Below, piece after piece: positions 1-6,800 of a DNA stretch of 8,745 bases. Positions within the stretch are counted from its first letter, which is position 1, and every line of letters begins with the position of its first letter. The position numbers were made by a program, and so were the translations under genes. The notes under the pieces were generated by a model that was not told where the DNA came from, searched no databases, and saw nothing but the letters and a program-made list of their open reading frames with translations. Source of the DNA: JBCDCU01 sp039180865. Its GTDB lineage: Bacteria > Pseudomonadota > Alphaproteobacteria > Rhizobiales > JACESI01. The stretch covers positions 1 through 8,745 of the forward strand of contig JBCDCZ010000193.1 in assembly GCA_039180865.1 (NCBI GenBank), read 5' to 3'.

Positions 1-1
1 A

Positions 2-466
2 AAGCATGGCGGATCGATCGACAAGTTTCTCGGCGATGGGATACTCGCAAGCTTCGGTGCGCTCAGGGCCTGCGACACGTGCTGTTCCGATGCCCTGCGA
101 GCAATGGATGAGATCCTTGCCGACTACCGCACTTGGGCAGAAGATCCCGTTTTACAGCAAGTTTCAGATAATGCGCTTGGGCTCGCGCTTTCCTATGGGG
201 AAGTCGTATTCGGTCCTATCGGTGACGGAAACCGGTTGGAGTTCACCGTTATCGGATCAACGGTCAATCTCTCGGCCAAGCTTGAAAAACACAATAAAGC
301 AATCGGTTCGCGGGCGATCATTTCAAAGCCTGCTTACGATGCAGGTTTGGTGCAGGGATACCAGCCGGTGACGTCACCAGTGGAACAAACGGTTCATGTT
401 GAAGGCTTGTCAGGGGCGCTGGACGTACTCGTGCACTTCCCGGGACCAGGAGAACGACAGACCTAA
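2..466 (+). CDS. Class III adenylate/guanylate cyclase, C-terminal part (5' end outside window)
   Basis: This frame is open from the left edge and ends in TAA, giving 154 visible residues. Nucleotide cyclases of this class make cyclic AMP (or GMP) from the triphosphate, usually as homodimers. The visible part begins inside the catalytic domain with DKFLGDG: Lys8 fits the adenine-contacting lysine and Asp12 the second metal-binding aspartate. Residues 80-95 carry the EFTVIGSTVNLSAKLE segment, where Thr82 fits the second purine-specifying position (the threonine variant seen in class IIIb enzymes) and Asn89 the transition-state asparagine. The usual transition-state arginine four residues later is Lys93. 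The first metal aspartate and any N-terminal sensor domain lie outside the window, so the input signal is unknown. A Cys cluster (CDTCC) at 24-28 is unusual. An internal ATG at 104 is not a credible start, because it would remove the conserved DKFLGDG motif. The gene converges on the amidotransferase gene. The family call is firm; ATP rather than GTP as substrate is inferred. Confidence 0.9.
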   Translation, partial: KHGGSIDKFLGDGILASFGALRACDTCCSDALRAMDEILADYRTWAEDPVLQQVSDNALGLALSYGEVVFGPIGDGNRLEFTVIGSTVNLSAKLEKHNKAIGSRAIISKPAYDAGLVQGYQPVTSPVEQTVHVEGLSGALDVLVHFPGPGERQT

Positions 467-473
467 GAGCGGT

Positions 474-490
474 ATCCGTTTGCCACGGAT
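474..490 (+). terminator. Weak hairpin after cyclase stop
   Basis: ATCCGT (474-479) and ACGGAT (485-490) form a perfect 6-bp stem with a 5-base loop, 7 bases after the cyclase stop codon. The bases that follow (TTGACGAAAT) are not a T run, so this is not a standard intrinsic terminator. It could instead stabilise the mRNA end. Low confidence. Confidence 0.25.
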
Positions 491-550
491 TTGACGAAAT
501 CTTGAAATATCTGTGATTTTACTTGGCTGATTCGTGGCTATATATGGACT

Positions 551-699
551 AGCACAAATGAGAGCGGACGAACCACGGCTGCCACCACAATTCGTCCGTA
601 CGCAACTCATAATCTATACTGGAAGACTCAAAACCAGACATCCAGTACCGCCTTTATGGACCAACTTTATTGATAAGTTCTGAATAACTCAGTTTTTTT
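551..699 (+). ncRNA. Candidate small plus-strand transcript
   Basis: A possible promoter pairs TTTACT (518-523) with TATATG (541-546) at a 17-base spacing, so transcription would start near 551-553. Downstream, CGGACGAA (565-572) and TTCGTCCG (591-598) form a perfect 8-bp stem with an 18-base loop. CTGA/TCAG (680-692) followed by seven T (693-699) gives a weak terminator-like end. A small RNA of about 145 bases would fit. The same span holds a 41-codon frame (ATG 558, TGA 681-683) with no clear Shine-Dalgarno sequence, so a tiny protein is an alternative. No known RNA family was recognised. The call rests only on the order of these signals, and each is individually weak. Confidence 0.2.
680..699 (+). 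terminator. Weak hairpin plus T7 tract
   Basis: CTGA (680-683), a 5-base loop and TCAG (689-692) are followed directly by seven T residues (693-699). The stem is only 4 bp, so termination would be inefficient. It could end the candidate small transcript or read-through from the cyclase gene. Confidence 0.35.
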
Positions 700-859
700 G
701 CAGCATTTTTAATTTAACTTTTTAAGCAATGAGTAAGGTTTACACATTCTTTACGATTGTTAATGCTGGAGCCTGCGCGTGCGCTCCGAGCGCCCAAGCG
801 GGAACAAAGTGCCCAGTAGATTTTTCCGGTATTGCCGACAGCCATTGGACGGAAATGAC

Positions 860-1687
860 CTAGTGGCCTGCACGCAGATTTGGGACGTTGCTTGTGTTTT
901 GTCTGGGATCCGCATCGAGCCATTGATCAAGGAAAGTGGAAAGCCAGGACCGGATCGCCTTATCATAGATCAGGCGCCCCTCCAGATGTTCACTGCGAGA
1001 TTTTGCACCGGGCGCTGATAGCCTTTCGGATGCCTTTACTGTCCATCTGTGGAGCATGGCCAAAGTCAGTTCAGTGTGAAACTGGATTCCATAAGCGTGA
1101 GTGCCGTTGACCCGATAGGCTTGGTTTTCAAACAAATCGCCGCGCGCCAGCAGTGTTGTTCCGGCGGGCAGTTCGAAGCCTTCTTTGTGCCACTGATAGA
1201 AGTGACTGGGGAGGCAGGGCATAACCCGATCATGTTGAAGGTCCTCAACGGGATGGATCGGATAGTAGCCCACCTCGACACACCCTTCCGGATGCGGTTC
1301 CACTTTTCCGCCAAGGTGTTTGACCAGCATTTGAGCCCCGAGACAAATTCCGAGGAATGGAGCCCGCTCTTTTAGAGAAACACCACACCATTCGATCTCG
1401 CGTCTCACGAATTCATCGGGGTCATTGCAACTCATGGGGCCGCCAAAGATGATCGCGCCCTTGTGTTGGATCATTGTCTCAGGCAACGGATCGCCGAGCG
1501 CCGGTCGTCTGATGTCGAGGGTGTATCCACGCGCGATCAGCATCTGTCCAATTCGGCCCGGCGTGGAACTCTCCTGATGAAGGACAATCAGGATCTTCTC
1601 GCGTGTGTCACTCGCAGGCTTTGGGCTAAGCGCTCCCGAAGCGGCCGCGCCATTGGTTTCGAGGCTTCGATCAAGAAGGGTTCGCAA
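860..1687 (-). CDS. Class I glutamine amidotransferase (GMP synthase-like domain protein)
   Basis: The 275-residue protein has a complete class I (triad) glutaminase fold. FGGPM (81-85) lies in the first active-site loop, Cys115 is the nucleophile in GICLGAQ, and His204 and Glu206 lie in GIQFHTEL. Such domains hydrolyse glutamine to glutamate and ammonia and pass the ammonia to an acceptor. No synthetase domain is attached, so this belongs with the free-standing COG0518-type proteins whose acceptor is mostly unknown. Class I enzymes usually have HPE; this one has HTE. The start is TTG at 1687. It is the only conventional start codon between an upstream in-frame TAA (1709-1711) and the first core beta strand (KILIVLHQE, 31-39), and GGAAG lies 6-7 bases ahead of it. 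The first 30 residues are an Ala/Ser-rich extension. The start overlaps the end of the terB gene by 17 bases, suggesting coupled translation. It could be mistaken for guaA, but the ATP-pyrophosphatase and dimerisation domains are absent. Confidence 0.9.
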   Translation of the reverse strand: MRTLLDRSLETNGAAASGALSPKPASDTREKILIVLHQESSTPGRIGQMLIARGYTLDIRRPALGDPLPETMIQHKGAIIFGGPMSCNDPDEFVRREIEWCGVSLKERAPFLGICLGAQMLVKHLGGKVEPHPEGCVEVGYYPIHPVEDLQHDRVMPCLPSHFYQWHKEGFELPAGTTLLARGDLFENQAYRVNGTHAYGIQFHTELTLAMLHRWTVKASERLSAPGAKSRSEHLEGRLIYDKAIRSWLSTFLDQWLDADPRQNTSNVPNLRAGH

Positions 1688-2135
1688 GGCGTTCTTCCAC
1701 CATCTTTCTTAGGGAAACGCGCTCGCGGGTTTCCACGCCAAGCAGCTCTGCTACACGCCACACAACGGTATCCTCCAATTCGTGAACGATGCCATCAGCG
1801 AGGACGACTTCCCACATCATCTCAACGACCTTCATGCGGCCTTCGCGATCGAGGTTGCGTTTCAGAACGCTTGTAAATGTATAGAAGTCGACGGCGCCAT
1901 GATCAGCTTCTTCTCCGTCGGCGATCAGGTCTTCAAGCTCGGTGTCGCTTAAATCGTAGTGGCGTTTTAGTACGGTGCGGATGATATCGGTTTCGCTTTC
2001 CATAACAAAACCATCCGCATTCATTACATGAACAAGGAGTGCAGCCGCCGCGAGACGGTGATCCGTAATTTCAAAATGATTACGTTCGTCCTCAGCCGAC
2101 AGCTTTTGAAAGAACGCCTTTATGGTATCGAACAT
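1671..2135 (-). CDS. TerB-family (COG4103-type) protein
   Basis: This is a 154-residue, mostly helical, acidic, soluble protein without signal peptide or membrane segment. Two ADG-centred segments, NADGFVMESE (39-48) and LADGIVHELED (112-122), form the internal duplication typical of the TerB fold, in which acidic residues in the repeats can bind metal. The family is named for the tellurite-resistance operon, but this stand-alone branch has no established function. None of the partners of a true ter operon (TerC, TerD or TerZ types) is present here, so tellurite resistance should not be assumed. The ATG start at 2135 is supported by GAAGGGG seven bases upstream. That binding site lies inside a hairpin reaching up to the start codon (see 2136-2158). 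The stop codon lies inside the amidotransferase gene, so the two are probably made together. The family call is good; the role is unknown. Confidence 0.85.
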   Translation of the reverse strand: MFDTIKAFFQKLSAEDERNHFEITDHRLAAAALLVHVMNADGFVMESETDIIRTVLKRHYDLSDTELEDLIADGEEADHGAVDFYTFTSVLKRNLDREGRMKVVEMMWEVVLADGIVHELEDTVVWRVAELLGVETRERVSLRKMVEERLANPS

Positions 2136-2158
2136 CGTAAAGCCCCTTCGGGACTACG
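2136..2158 (-). promoter_or_regulatory. Hairpin enclosing the terB ribosome binding site
   Basis: Read on the minus strand, CGTA + GTCCC pairs with GGGGC + TACG around a GAA triloop, giving a 9-bp stem with a two-base bulge. The 3' arm contains the GGGG of the Shine-Dalgarno sequence and the hairpin ends at the base before ATG. One pair is G-U on the minus strand but would be a C-A mismatch on the plus strand, so the fold favours the terB mRNA. A control function is inferred. Confidence 0.4.
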
Positions 2159-2187
2159 ATAATTCCCTTATCCCACAAACTCAATGG

Positions 2188-2221
2188 ATTGGACGATTTA
2201 TTCCATAAATGCCGCACCAAT
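2188..2221 (-). other. Stem-loop just after the EamA permease stop
   Basis: ATTTAT (2196-2201) and ATAAAT (2205-2210) form a perfect 6-bp stem with a 3-base loop. This is nested in ATTGG (2188-2192) and CCAAT (2217-2221). It begins 3 bases past the permease stop codon. There is no T run, so it is more likely an mRNA-end structure than an intrinsic terminator. The outer and inner stems are separated by unpaired bases. Confidence 0.3.
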
Positions 2222-2224
2222 GGG

Positions 2225-3262
2225 TTAAACACCTTTGAAGTTTGCTTCCCGTTCGCGTTCCACAAGATAACGCGCCGTGATTTTGCGCACCGCCTGGCCG
2301 GTTCCTTTGAGATTTGGAAACTGACCGACCATAATGCCCAAAACAATGACGACACCGCCGATCAGGACTGCACTTGAGGGGACTTCGCCAAGAAGAACGA
2401 AAGCGAAAGCGACACCTGCAATTGGCGTAAAAGAGGACGCCAGGGACACTTCGGACGTCTTAGCGCGCTTGATCCCGTAGAACCAGCAATATTGTCCGCC
2501 GACAACGATCACGGCGCCGTAAATCACCATCAGTTGCCAAAGGAGCGGGCTAGTGAGGTCGATAAAGTGTTCGAACGTTAGAAGATAAACGGTGACCCAG
2601 AAGAAAATGATCGCACCGAGACCGGTTCTAACAACCGTGAAAATGCCCAGCGAAATGTTTTTGAGCCTGACTTTTGCAATGACAGTCGCGAGTGAGGTGA
2701 AAGCGGCTGCGGCTGCGGCTTGCAACTCACCTTTCCCGATAGCAAAGCCTGAGCCAGCACTTTCGAGAAAAAACGTCAGCGCCACTCCACCAAAACAGAC
2801 AACGGCACCCAGTGTCGGCCAAAAGTCCGGCTTTTCACGCAACATGAAAATCGAAAGTGCGATCAGGATCAGGGGTTCGATCCGGCCAACCAGAATGGTG
2901 TTTGTTACAGTTGAATTGGTGAGAGCCAGAAACATTAAGGACGGAACCAGCGCTCCCGTGATGATCGCGAGGAAGATCAGACTAGCCCAATCGCTTTTGG
3001 TAATCTTGGAGAGGTTCTCGCGCGTCCATTCCTTTCGATAAACCGCGATCATCGTCAGGCAGGCGCAGACGTTTCCGGCGAAAAGCACATTGCAGAAGCT
3101 GATCGGGTTACGCCAACCGTCGACCGGGTATTGTGCTCCTACGTCAAACAATAAAAGCACGATAGAATTCGCAGACGCGAAAATAATAACCGCGATCCAT
3201 ACAAACAACATGCCGCGGCGTGCTTCCGCATCGCTCACGTGCTCTAGTGCTGCGTTTGCCAT
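2225..3262 (-). CDS. EamA/DMT-superfamily permease
   Basis: This 345-residue inner-membrane protein has ten hydrophobic segments at about 18-39, 54-75, 92-113, 121-141, 149-166, 179-197, 204-229, 239-262, 274-293 and 296-315. They form two five-helix repeats, the standard EamA arrangement. The last helix pair of each repeat carries the family pattern: RIEPLILIALSIFMLREKP (127-145) in the first, and PIAGVAFAFVLLGEVP followed by a Gly/Val-rich helix in the second. Members export or import small metabolites such as amino acids, nucleobases and sugars, and the substrate cannot be read from sequence. The C-terminal 30 residues are charged and probably cytoplasmic. A run of six alanines (182-187) is encoded by three perfect GCGGCT units (2703-2720 on the plus strand). 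The ATG start at 3262 has a strong GGGAGG seven to eight bases upstream. A gap of 140 bases separates it from the acetyltransferase gene and holds a dyad that may control it. Confidence 0.9.
   Translation of the reverse strand: MANAALEHVSDAEARRGMLFVWIAVIIFASANSIVLLLFDVGAQYPVDGWRNPISFCNVLFAGNVCACLTMIAVYRKEWTRENLSKITKSDWASLIFLAIITGALVPSLMFLALTNSTVTNTILVGRIEPLILIALSIFMLREKPDFWPTLGAVVCFGGVALTFFLESAGSGFAIGKGELQAAAAAAFTSLATVIAKVRLKNISLGIFTVVRTGLGAIIFFWVTVYLLTFEHFIDLTSPLLWQLMVIYGAVIVVGGQYCWFYGIKRAKTSEVSLASSFTPIAGVAFAFVLLGEVPSSAVLIGGVVIVLGIMVGQFPNLKGTGQAVRKITARYLVEREREANFKGV
2703..2720. repeat. Three tandem GCGGCT units within the permease gene
   Basis: Three perfect hexamer copies encode an alanine run in a linker/helix of the permease. 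Gain or loss of a unit would keep the frame. It is most likely ordinary low-complexity coding sequence. Confidence 0.5.
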
Positions 3263-3305
3263 GATTTGCCCTCCCTGAAGATCCCACGCTTAAATGTGGT
3301 CCGGG

Positions 3306-3326
3306 GTGTCTTGATTTCACAGACAC
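3306..3326. promoter_or_regulatory. 21-bp dyad upstream of the permease gene, possible operator
   Basis: GTGTCT (3306-3311) and AGACAC (3321-3326) are perfect inverted 6-bp arms around a 9-base centre, 43-63 bases ahead of the permease ATG. The size and position suit binding of a dimeric regulator, or a 5' leader hairpin. TTGACC on the minus strand (3347-3342) resembles a -35 element, but no good -10 box lies at the right distance. No regulator gene is adjacent. Confidence 0.3.
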
Positions 3327-3384
3327 TATTGCTCACGCCACGGTCAACACCGAGTTCCCCTTATGTGAAGAAAATGTGAGCAAG

Positions 3385-3398
3385 TGCTGCGCGCAGCA
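3385..3398 (-). terminator. 14-bp perfect palindrome after the GNAT stop (possible weak terminator)
   Basis: TGCTGCGCGCAGCA is a perfect palindrome 4 bases after the acetyltransferase stop codon. It can fold into a 5-bp stem with a CGCG loop. The T-rich stretch that follows on the minus strand (ATTTTCTTC) starts about 8 bases later, so intrinsic termination would be weak. A protein-binding site is an equally good reading. Confidence 0.3.
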
Positions 3399-3402
3399 AA
3401 GA

Positions 3403-3861
3403 TCAGGACAGACGGTCTTGGAGATATCGCTTATCGGAATCTTCAATCACAGTCGCACCTGCCAGTCTTTCGTAATATTCGACTGGTCCTGCTGCTCCGA
3501 TGATTGCATAGGCGTAGCCTTTCGCAGCGAGACCATCGAGCGCGGCTTGAAGAAGAGCAGCTCCAATCCCGCGGCCGCGCCAGGCTTCAAGTACGCCCGT
3601 TGGTCCGAAGAACCCCGGGCCGCTGCAATCGAAGCAGGCGAACCCGGCGACCTTTCCATCGTCAACGGCGATCAGGGAGCCGATCGGGGTCATTTGCGCC
3701 CCACGCGTAAATTCGTCAGCCCAGAAGTCGGCAAAGACCTCTCCGACAGTCTTCGCCACATACGAGATTTCGTGGGGGCGGACGGGTCTGATGATAATGC
3801 CATCCGGCAGATCGACCCGCTTTTGCGGACGGTCATAGAGTTTGACGAGAAGGTCGGGCAC
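3403..3861 (-). CDS. GNAT-family N-acetyltransferase
   Basis: This 152-residue single-domain protein transfers an acyl group from acyl-CoA to an amine; the substrate is not predictable. The diagnostic part is GVLEAWRGRGIGAALL (89-104), in which RGRGIG (95-100) matches the acetyl-CoA pyrophosphate loop Q/RxxGxG/A after the beta4 strand. Later, GPVEYYERLAGATVI (125-139) matches the beta6-alpha4 region, where Tyr129 or Tyr130 can act as general acid. The start is GTG at 3861, and the next in-frame ATG (residue 57) would remove the first third of the domain. The dehydrogenase stop TAG and this GTG share one base (TAGTG), with GAGAAG five bases upstream, so ribosomes ending on gdh probably restart here. 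This tight link suggests a role tied to glutamate metabolism, such as acetylating a metabolite or a protein, but that is inference. A possible weak terminator follows. Confidence 0.88.
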   Translation of the reverse strand: MPDLLVKLYDRPQKRVDLPDGIIIRPVRPHEISYVAKTVGEVFADFWADEFTRGAQMTPIGSLIAVDDGKVAGFACFDCSGPGFFGPTGVLEAWRGRGIGAALLQAALDGLAAKGYAYAIIGAAGPVEYYERLAGATVIEDSDKRYLQDRLS

Positions 3862-6800
3862 TACATCTTCTCGACAAGATCGTCGATCAGATTGGTAGCG
3901 ACGGCGACTTTCGACGGCGTAAATGTCTCGCTTTCAAGGATTGAAGAAACGGTTTTTGTAACCTGCTCGATCCGTGCCGCGTTTGCTTCTTTCCATGCAG
4001 CTGCCGGATCGTCGGTCTTCTTGAGCGAAAGCGCTTCGAGCGTAATGGCCCGGTGCGCGCTGGCGAGTTGGAAACGCGTGCGTTCGAGTGCCAGTCCCTC
4101 ATAATAGTCGGTGACGTCGATCATCCGGGCACAATGCTCGATCCTGCCGATCTGGAACATTCCGGCAATCGCGAAATAGGTTCGAGCAGTATCGATGAGC
4201 GGGCGCTTAGCCCGTTCACTGACGGCAATAATGTCGGGCACTGTTCCAAGGATTGGCAGAAGCGCAATGTCGGTTGCAAGATCGGCTGAAACGTTTGCCT
4301 GAAGGAAGCTTTTGCGATTGCGCTCGAATGTCCGCAACAGATATTTCGGCAGCATCTCGACGATTTCTGCCTTGAGCGCTTTCACACCCTTTGCAATGGG
4401 TGCGATCGATGCTTCGAGACCTTGATCAAGATCGAGAGACCGCAAAATGTTGACAGTCTGCCCGAGCAGCAGGTTTTGGACTGCCGCATAAAGATCGAGT
4501 TGAACCTTGCCGGCAATTTTCGTGTCGAGGGCGTCGATGCGTGCATTGAGATCCTGCATGACAAAGGCGTCACGAACGACGATGTAAGCTCGCGCGATGT
4601 CGACGGTTGACCGGCCGGTCCGGTCGGTGACGCGCTCCAGATACGTCGGGCCGCCGCGGTTGATCATGGTGTTCGAAATCTGGGTTGCGATGATCTCGCG
4701 TCCTAGCCGATGGCCCCGGATCTCGTCCGCAAAATCCTTTTGCATCTTCTTCGGGAAATAGCGCATCAATTCCCGTTCGAGGTAGGGATCGTCGGGCAAG
4801 TCGCTTTCGATGAGATCGTCAAAGAGCGTGATCTTGGCGTAGGCGAGAATAACGCCGATCTCCGCACGGGTGAGGGGCTCGTTGTTTTGTCGCCGTTCAT
4901 CGAGAGCCTGATCGCCGGGCAAGTCTTCGACGGCTCGATCAAGCAGGCCACGCGCCTCAAGGTCCTGCATGTAGCGGGCCTGATGACCGAAATCCTCCCA
5001 TCCGCGGGCTTCGGTCAGTGAGATTGAGAGTGACTGCTGATAATTGTTGCGAAGGCAGAGCGCCGCAACGTCGTCGGTCATCGATTCAAGAATCTTGTTC
5101 CGCTTCTTCAGATCGAGCTTGCCCGCCCGCAGGGCGCTGCCGAGCGCAATCTTGATATTGACTTCCACGTCTGATGAATTCACACCCGCTGAGTTGTCAA
5201 TTGCATCGGAATTGCACCGTCCACCCCGTTTATTGAAAGCGATGCGCGCCCGTTGGGTCATGCCAAGATTGGCGCCCTCGCCAACGACTTTCGCACCAAG
5301 ATCGGCGGCCGCAATACGGATCGGATCGTTTGCGCGGTCACCGGCATCGGCGTTCGTCTCCAGCGGGCCGCGAACATAGGTGCCGATCCCACCGAACCAG
5401 AAGAGTTCGACATTCATCTTGATGATCGCCTGCATCAGGTCGACCGGTGTCATTGCCGTTTTCTTGACATTGAGAAGCTTCTGCATCTCCCGTGTCAGCG
5501 GAATCGATTTTGCCGCTCTCGAAAAGATGCCCCCGCCCTCTGAAATCAGGGATGTGTCGTAGTCGTTCCAGCTCGACCGGCCCAAATCAAAAACCCGTTT
5601 GCGTTCGTCCCAGCTCTTTGCCGGGTCCGGGTCCGGATCAATGAAAATGTCGCGATGATCGAAGGCTGCGACCAGTTTGATTGCCTTTGAAAGGAGCATT
5701 CCGTTGCCGAAGACGTCGCCCGACATATCGCCGATACCGGCAACCGTGAACGGCTCTGTCTGGATATCCTTGTCCATCTCACGGAAGTGGCGTTTCACGG
5801 CCTCCCAGGCGCCGCGCGCCGTAATGCCCATTTTCTTATGGTCATAACCAGCCGACCCGCCTGACGCGAAAGCGTCATCAAGCCAGAAATCGTAGTCTGT
5901 ACTGATCCCGTTTGCTGTATCGGAAAAGGTCGCCGTTCCCTTATCTGCCGCGACCACAAGATAGGGATCGTCGCCTTCATGGCGGATCACCTTTTTCGGA
6001 TGAACCACATCATCCCCGTCAAGATTGTCCGTCAGTTCCAAAAGATTGGAAATGAAGATTTTGTAGGCATCACGCCCGGTTTCAAAAGCAACGTCGCGGC
6101 TCATTTGCGGGGTCAGCTTTTTTGGAACGAAGCCGCCTTTGGATCCCACGGGAACAATAACGGCATTCTTGACTTGTTGTGCCTTAACGAGGCCGAGAAC
6201 CTCCGTGCGGAAATCTTCCGGGCGGTCAGACCAGCGTAGTCCTCCCCGTGCGACCTTTCCAAACCTAAGGTGGAGACCCTCGACACGCGGACTGGTCATG
6301 AAGATTTCCCGGAAAGGTCGAGGCTCGGGGAGCCCCTCAATCTCGCGTGGTGCAAGTTTCAGGGACACTTCCGGGATCGACATGCCGTCTGCGGTGCGCT
6401 TGAAGAAGTTGGTCCGAACCGTGCCCATGATGACATCGCGGAAACGGCGCACAATCTGGTCTTCATCGAGACTTGTCACCTGATCGAGCGCGTGATCGAT
6501 GGCTTCGGAGAGTGTTTTTTGGGCTTTGTCCCTTGCTTTTGCTGCGGGGTCAAAACGGGCATGGAACAGGTCAACGAGTTTTGCTGCGATTTCAGCGTTC
6601 TTATTGAGCGCCTCCCACATATAGTGCTGGCTATAGGTAACCCCGATCTGCTGCAGATAGCGCGATATCGTTCGCAGCAAGGCCACATCTCGCCAGACAA
6701 GTCCTGCATTCAAAATGAGCGCGTTGTACCCATCATTGCCGGTCCTGTCCTGCCAGATGGCGAGAATTGCGTCGCTCAAACGATCCTTGATCGCAGCAAG

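Larger units (their letters stand above)
467..859. other. Intergenic region between convergent genes, no convincing protein gene
   Basis: This 393-base stretch separates the 3' ends of the cyclase and amidotransferase genes. It is A/T-rich from about 500 to 765, unlike its flanks. It contains a 6-bp hairpin 7 bases after the cyclase stop (474-490), a TATATA box (539-544), an 8-bp inverted repeat (565-572 with 591-598), a 4-bp hairpin followed by seven T (680-699), and a 7-bp long-range inverted repeat CAGCATT/AATGCTG (701-707 with 762-768). A GCGCT-ccg-AGCGC hairpin (781-793) follows the amidotransferase stop on the minus strand but lacks a T run. A 41-codon plus-strand frame (558-683) is present but has no good ribosome binding site. 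Short reading frames on both strands here resemble no family that I recognise. Confidence 0.6.

Noticed and set aside
410..610. A 66-codon minus-strand frame overlapping the cyclase 3' end
   Set aside because: It overlaps a real gene, resembles nothing known, and has no convincing ribosome binding site; probably chance.
467..859. Insertion sequence remnant or attachment site in the A/T-rich gap
   Set aside because: No transposase fragment, tRNA end or flanking target duplication is visible; only short inverted repeats.
1671..2135. Tellurite-resistance determinant
   Set aside because: Only a TerB-fold protein is present. No other ter gene is in the window, and the stand-alone branch has no shown link to tellurite.
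2092..2355. An 87-codon minus-strand frame spanning the permease-terB gap
   Set aside because: It overlaps both neighbouring genes in another frame, and both of those have good starts and family matches; taken as a shadow.
3376..4104. A 242-codon plus-strand reading frame antisense to the acetyltransferase and dehydrogenase genes
   Set aside because: It has no recognisable domain or good ribosome binding site, and it runs opposite two well-supported protein genes. Long antisense frames are expected from codon bias in such genes.
5614..5643. Short tandem repeat encoding alternating Asp-Pro in the dehydrogenase (FIDPDPDP)
   Set aside because: The Asp-Pro segment is part of the conserved core just after the dinucleotide-binding motif in this enzyme family, so it is functional coding sequence and not a recent repeat.
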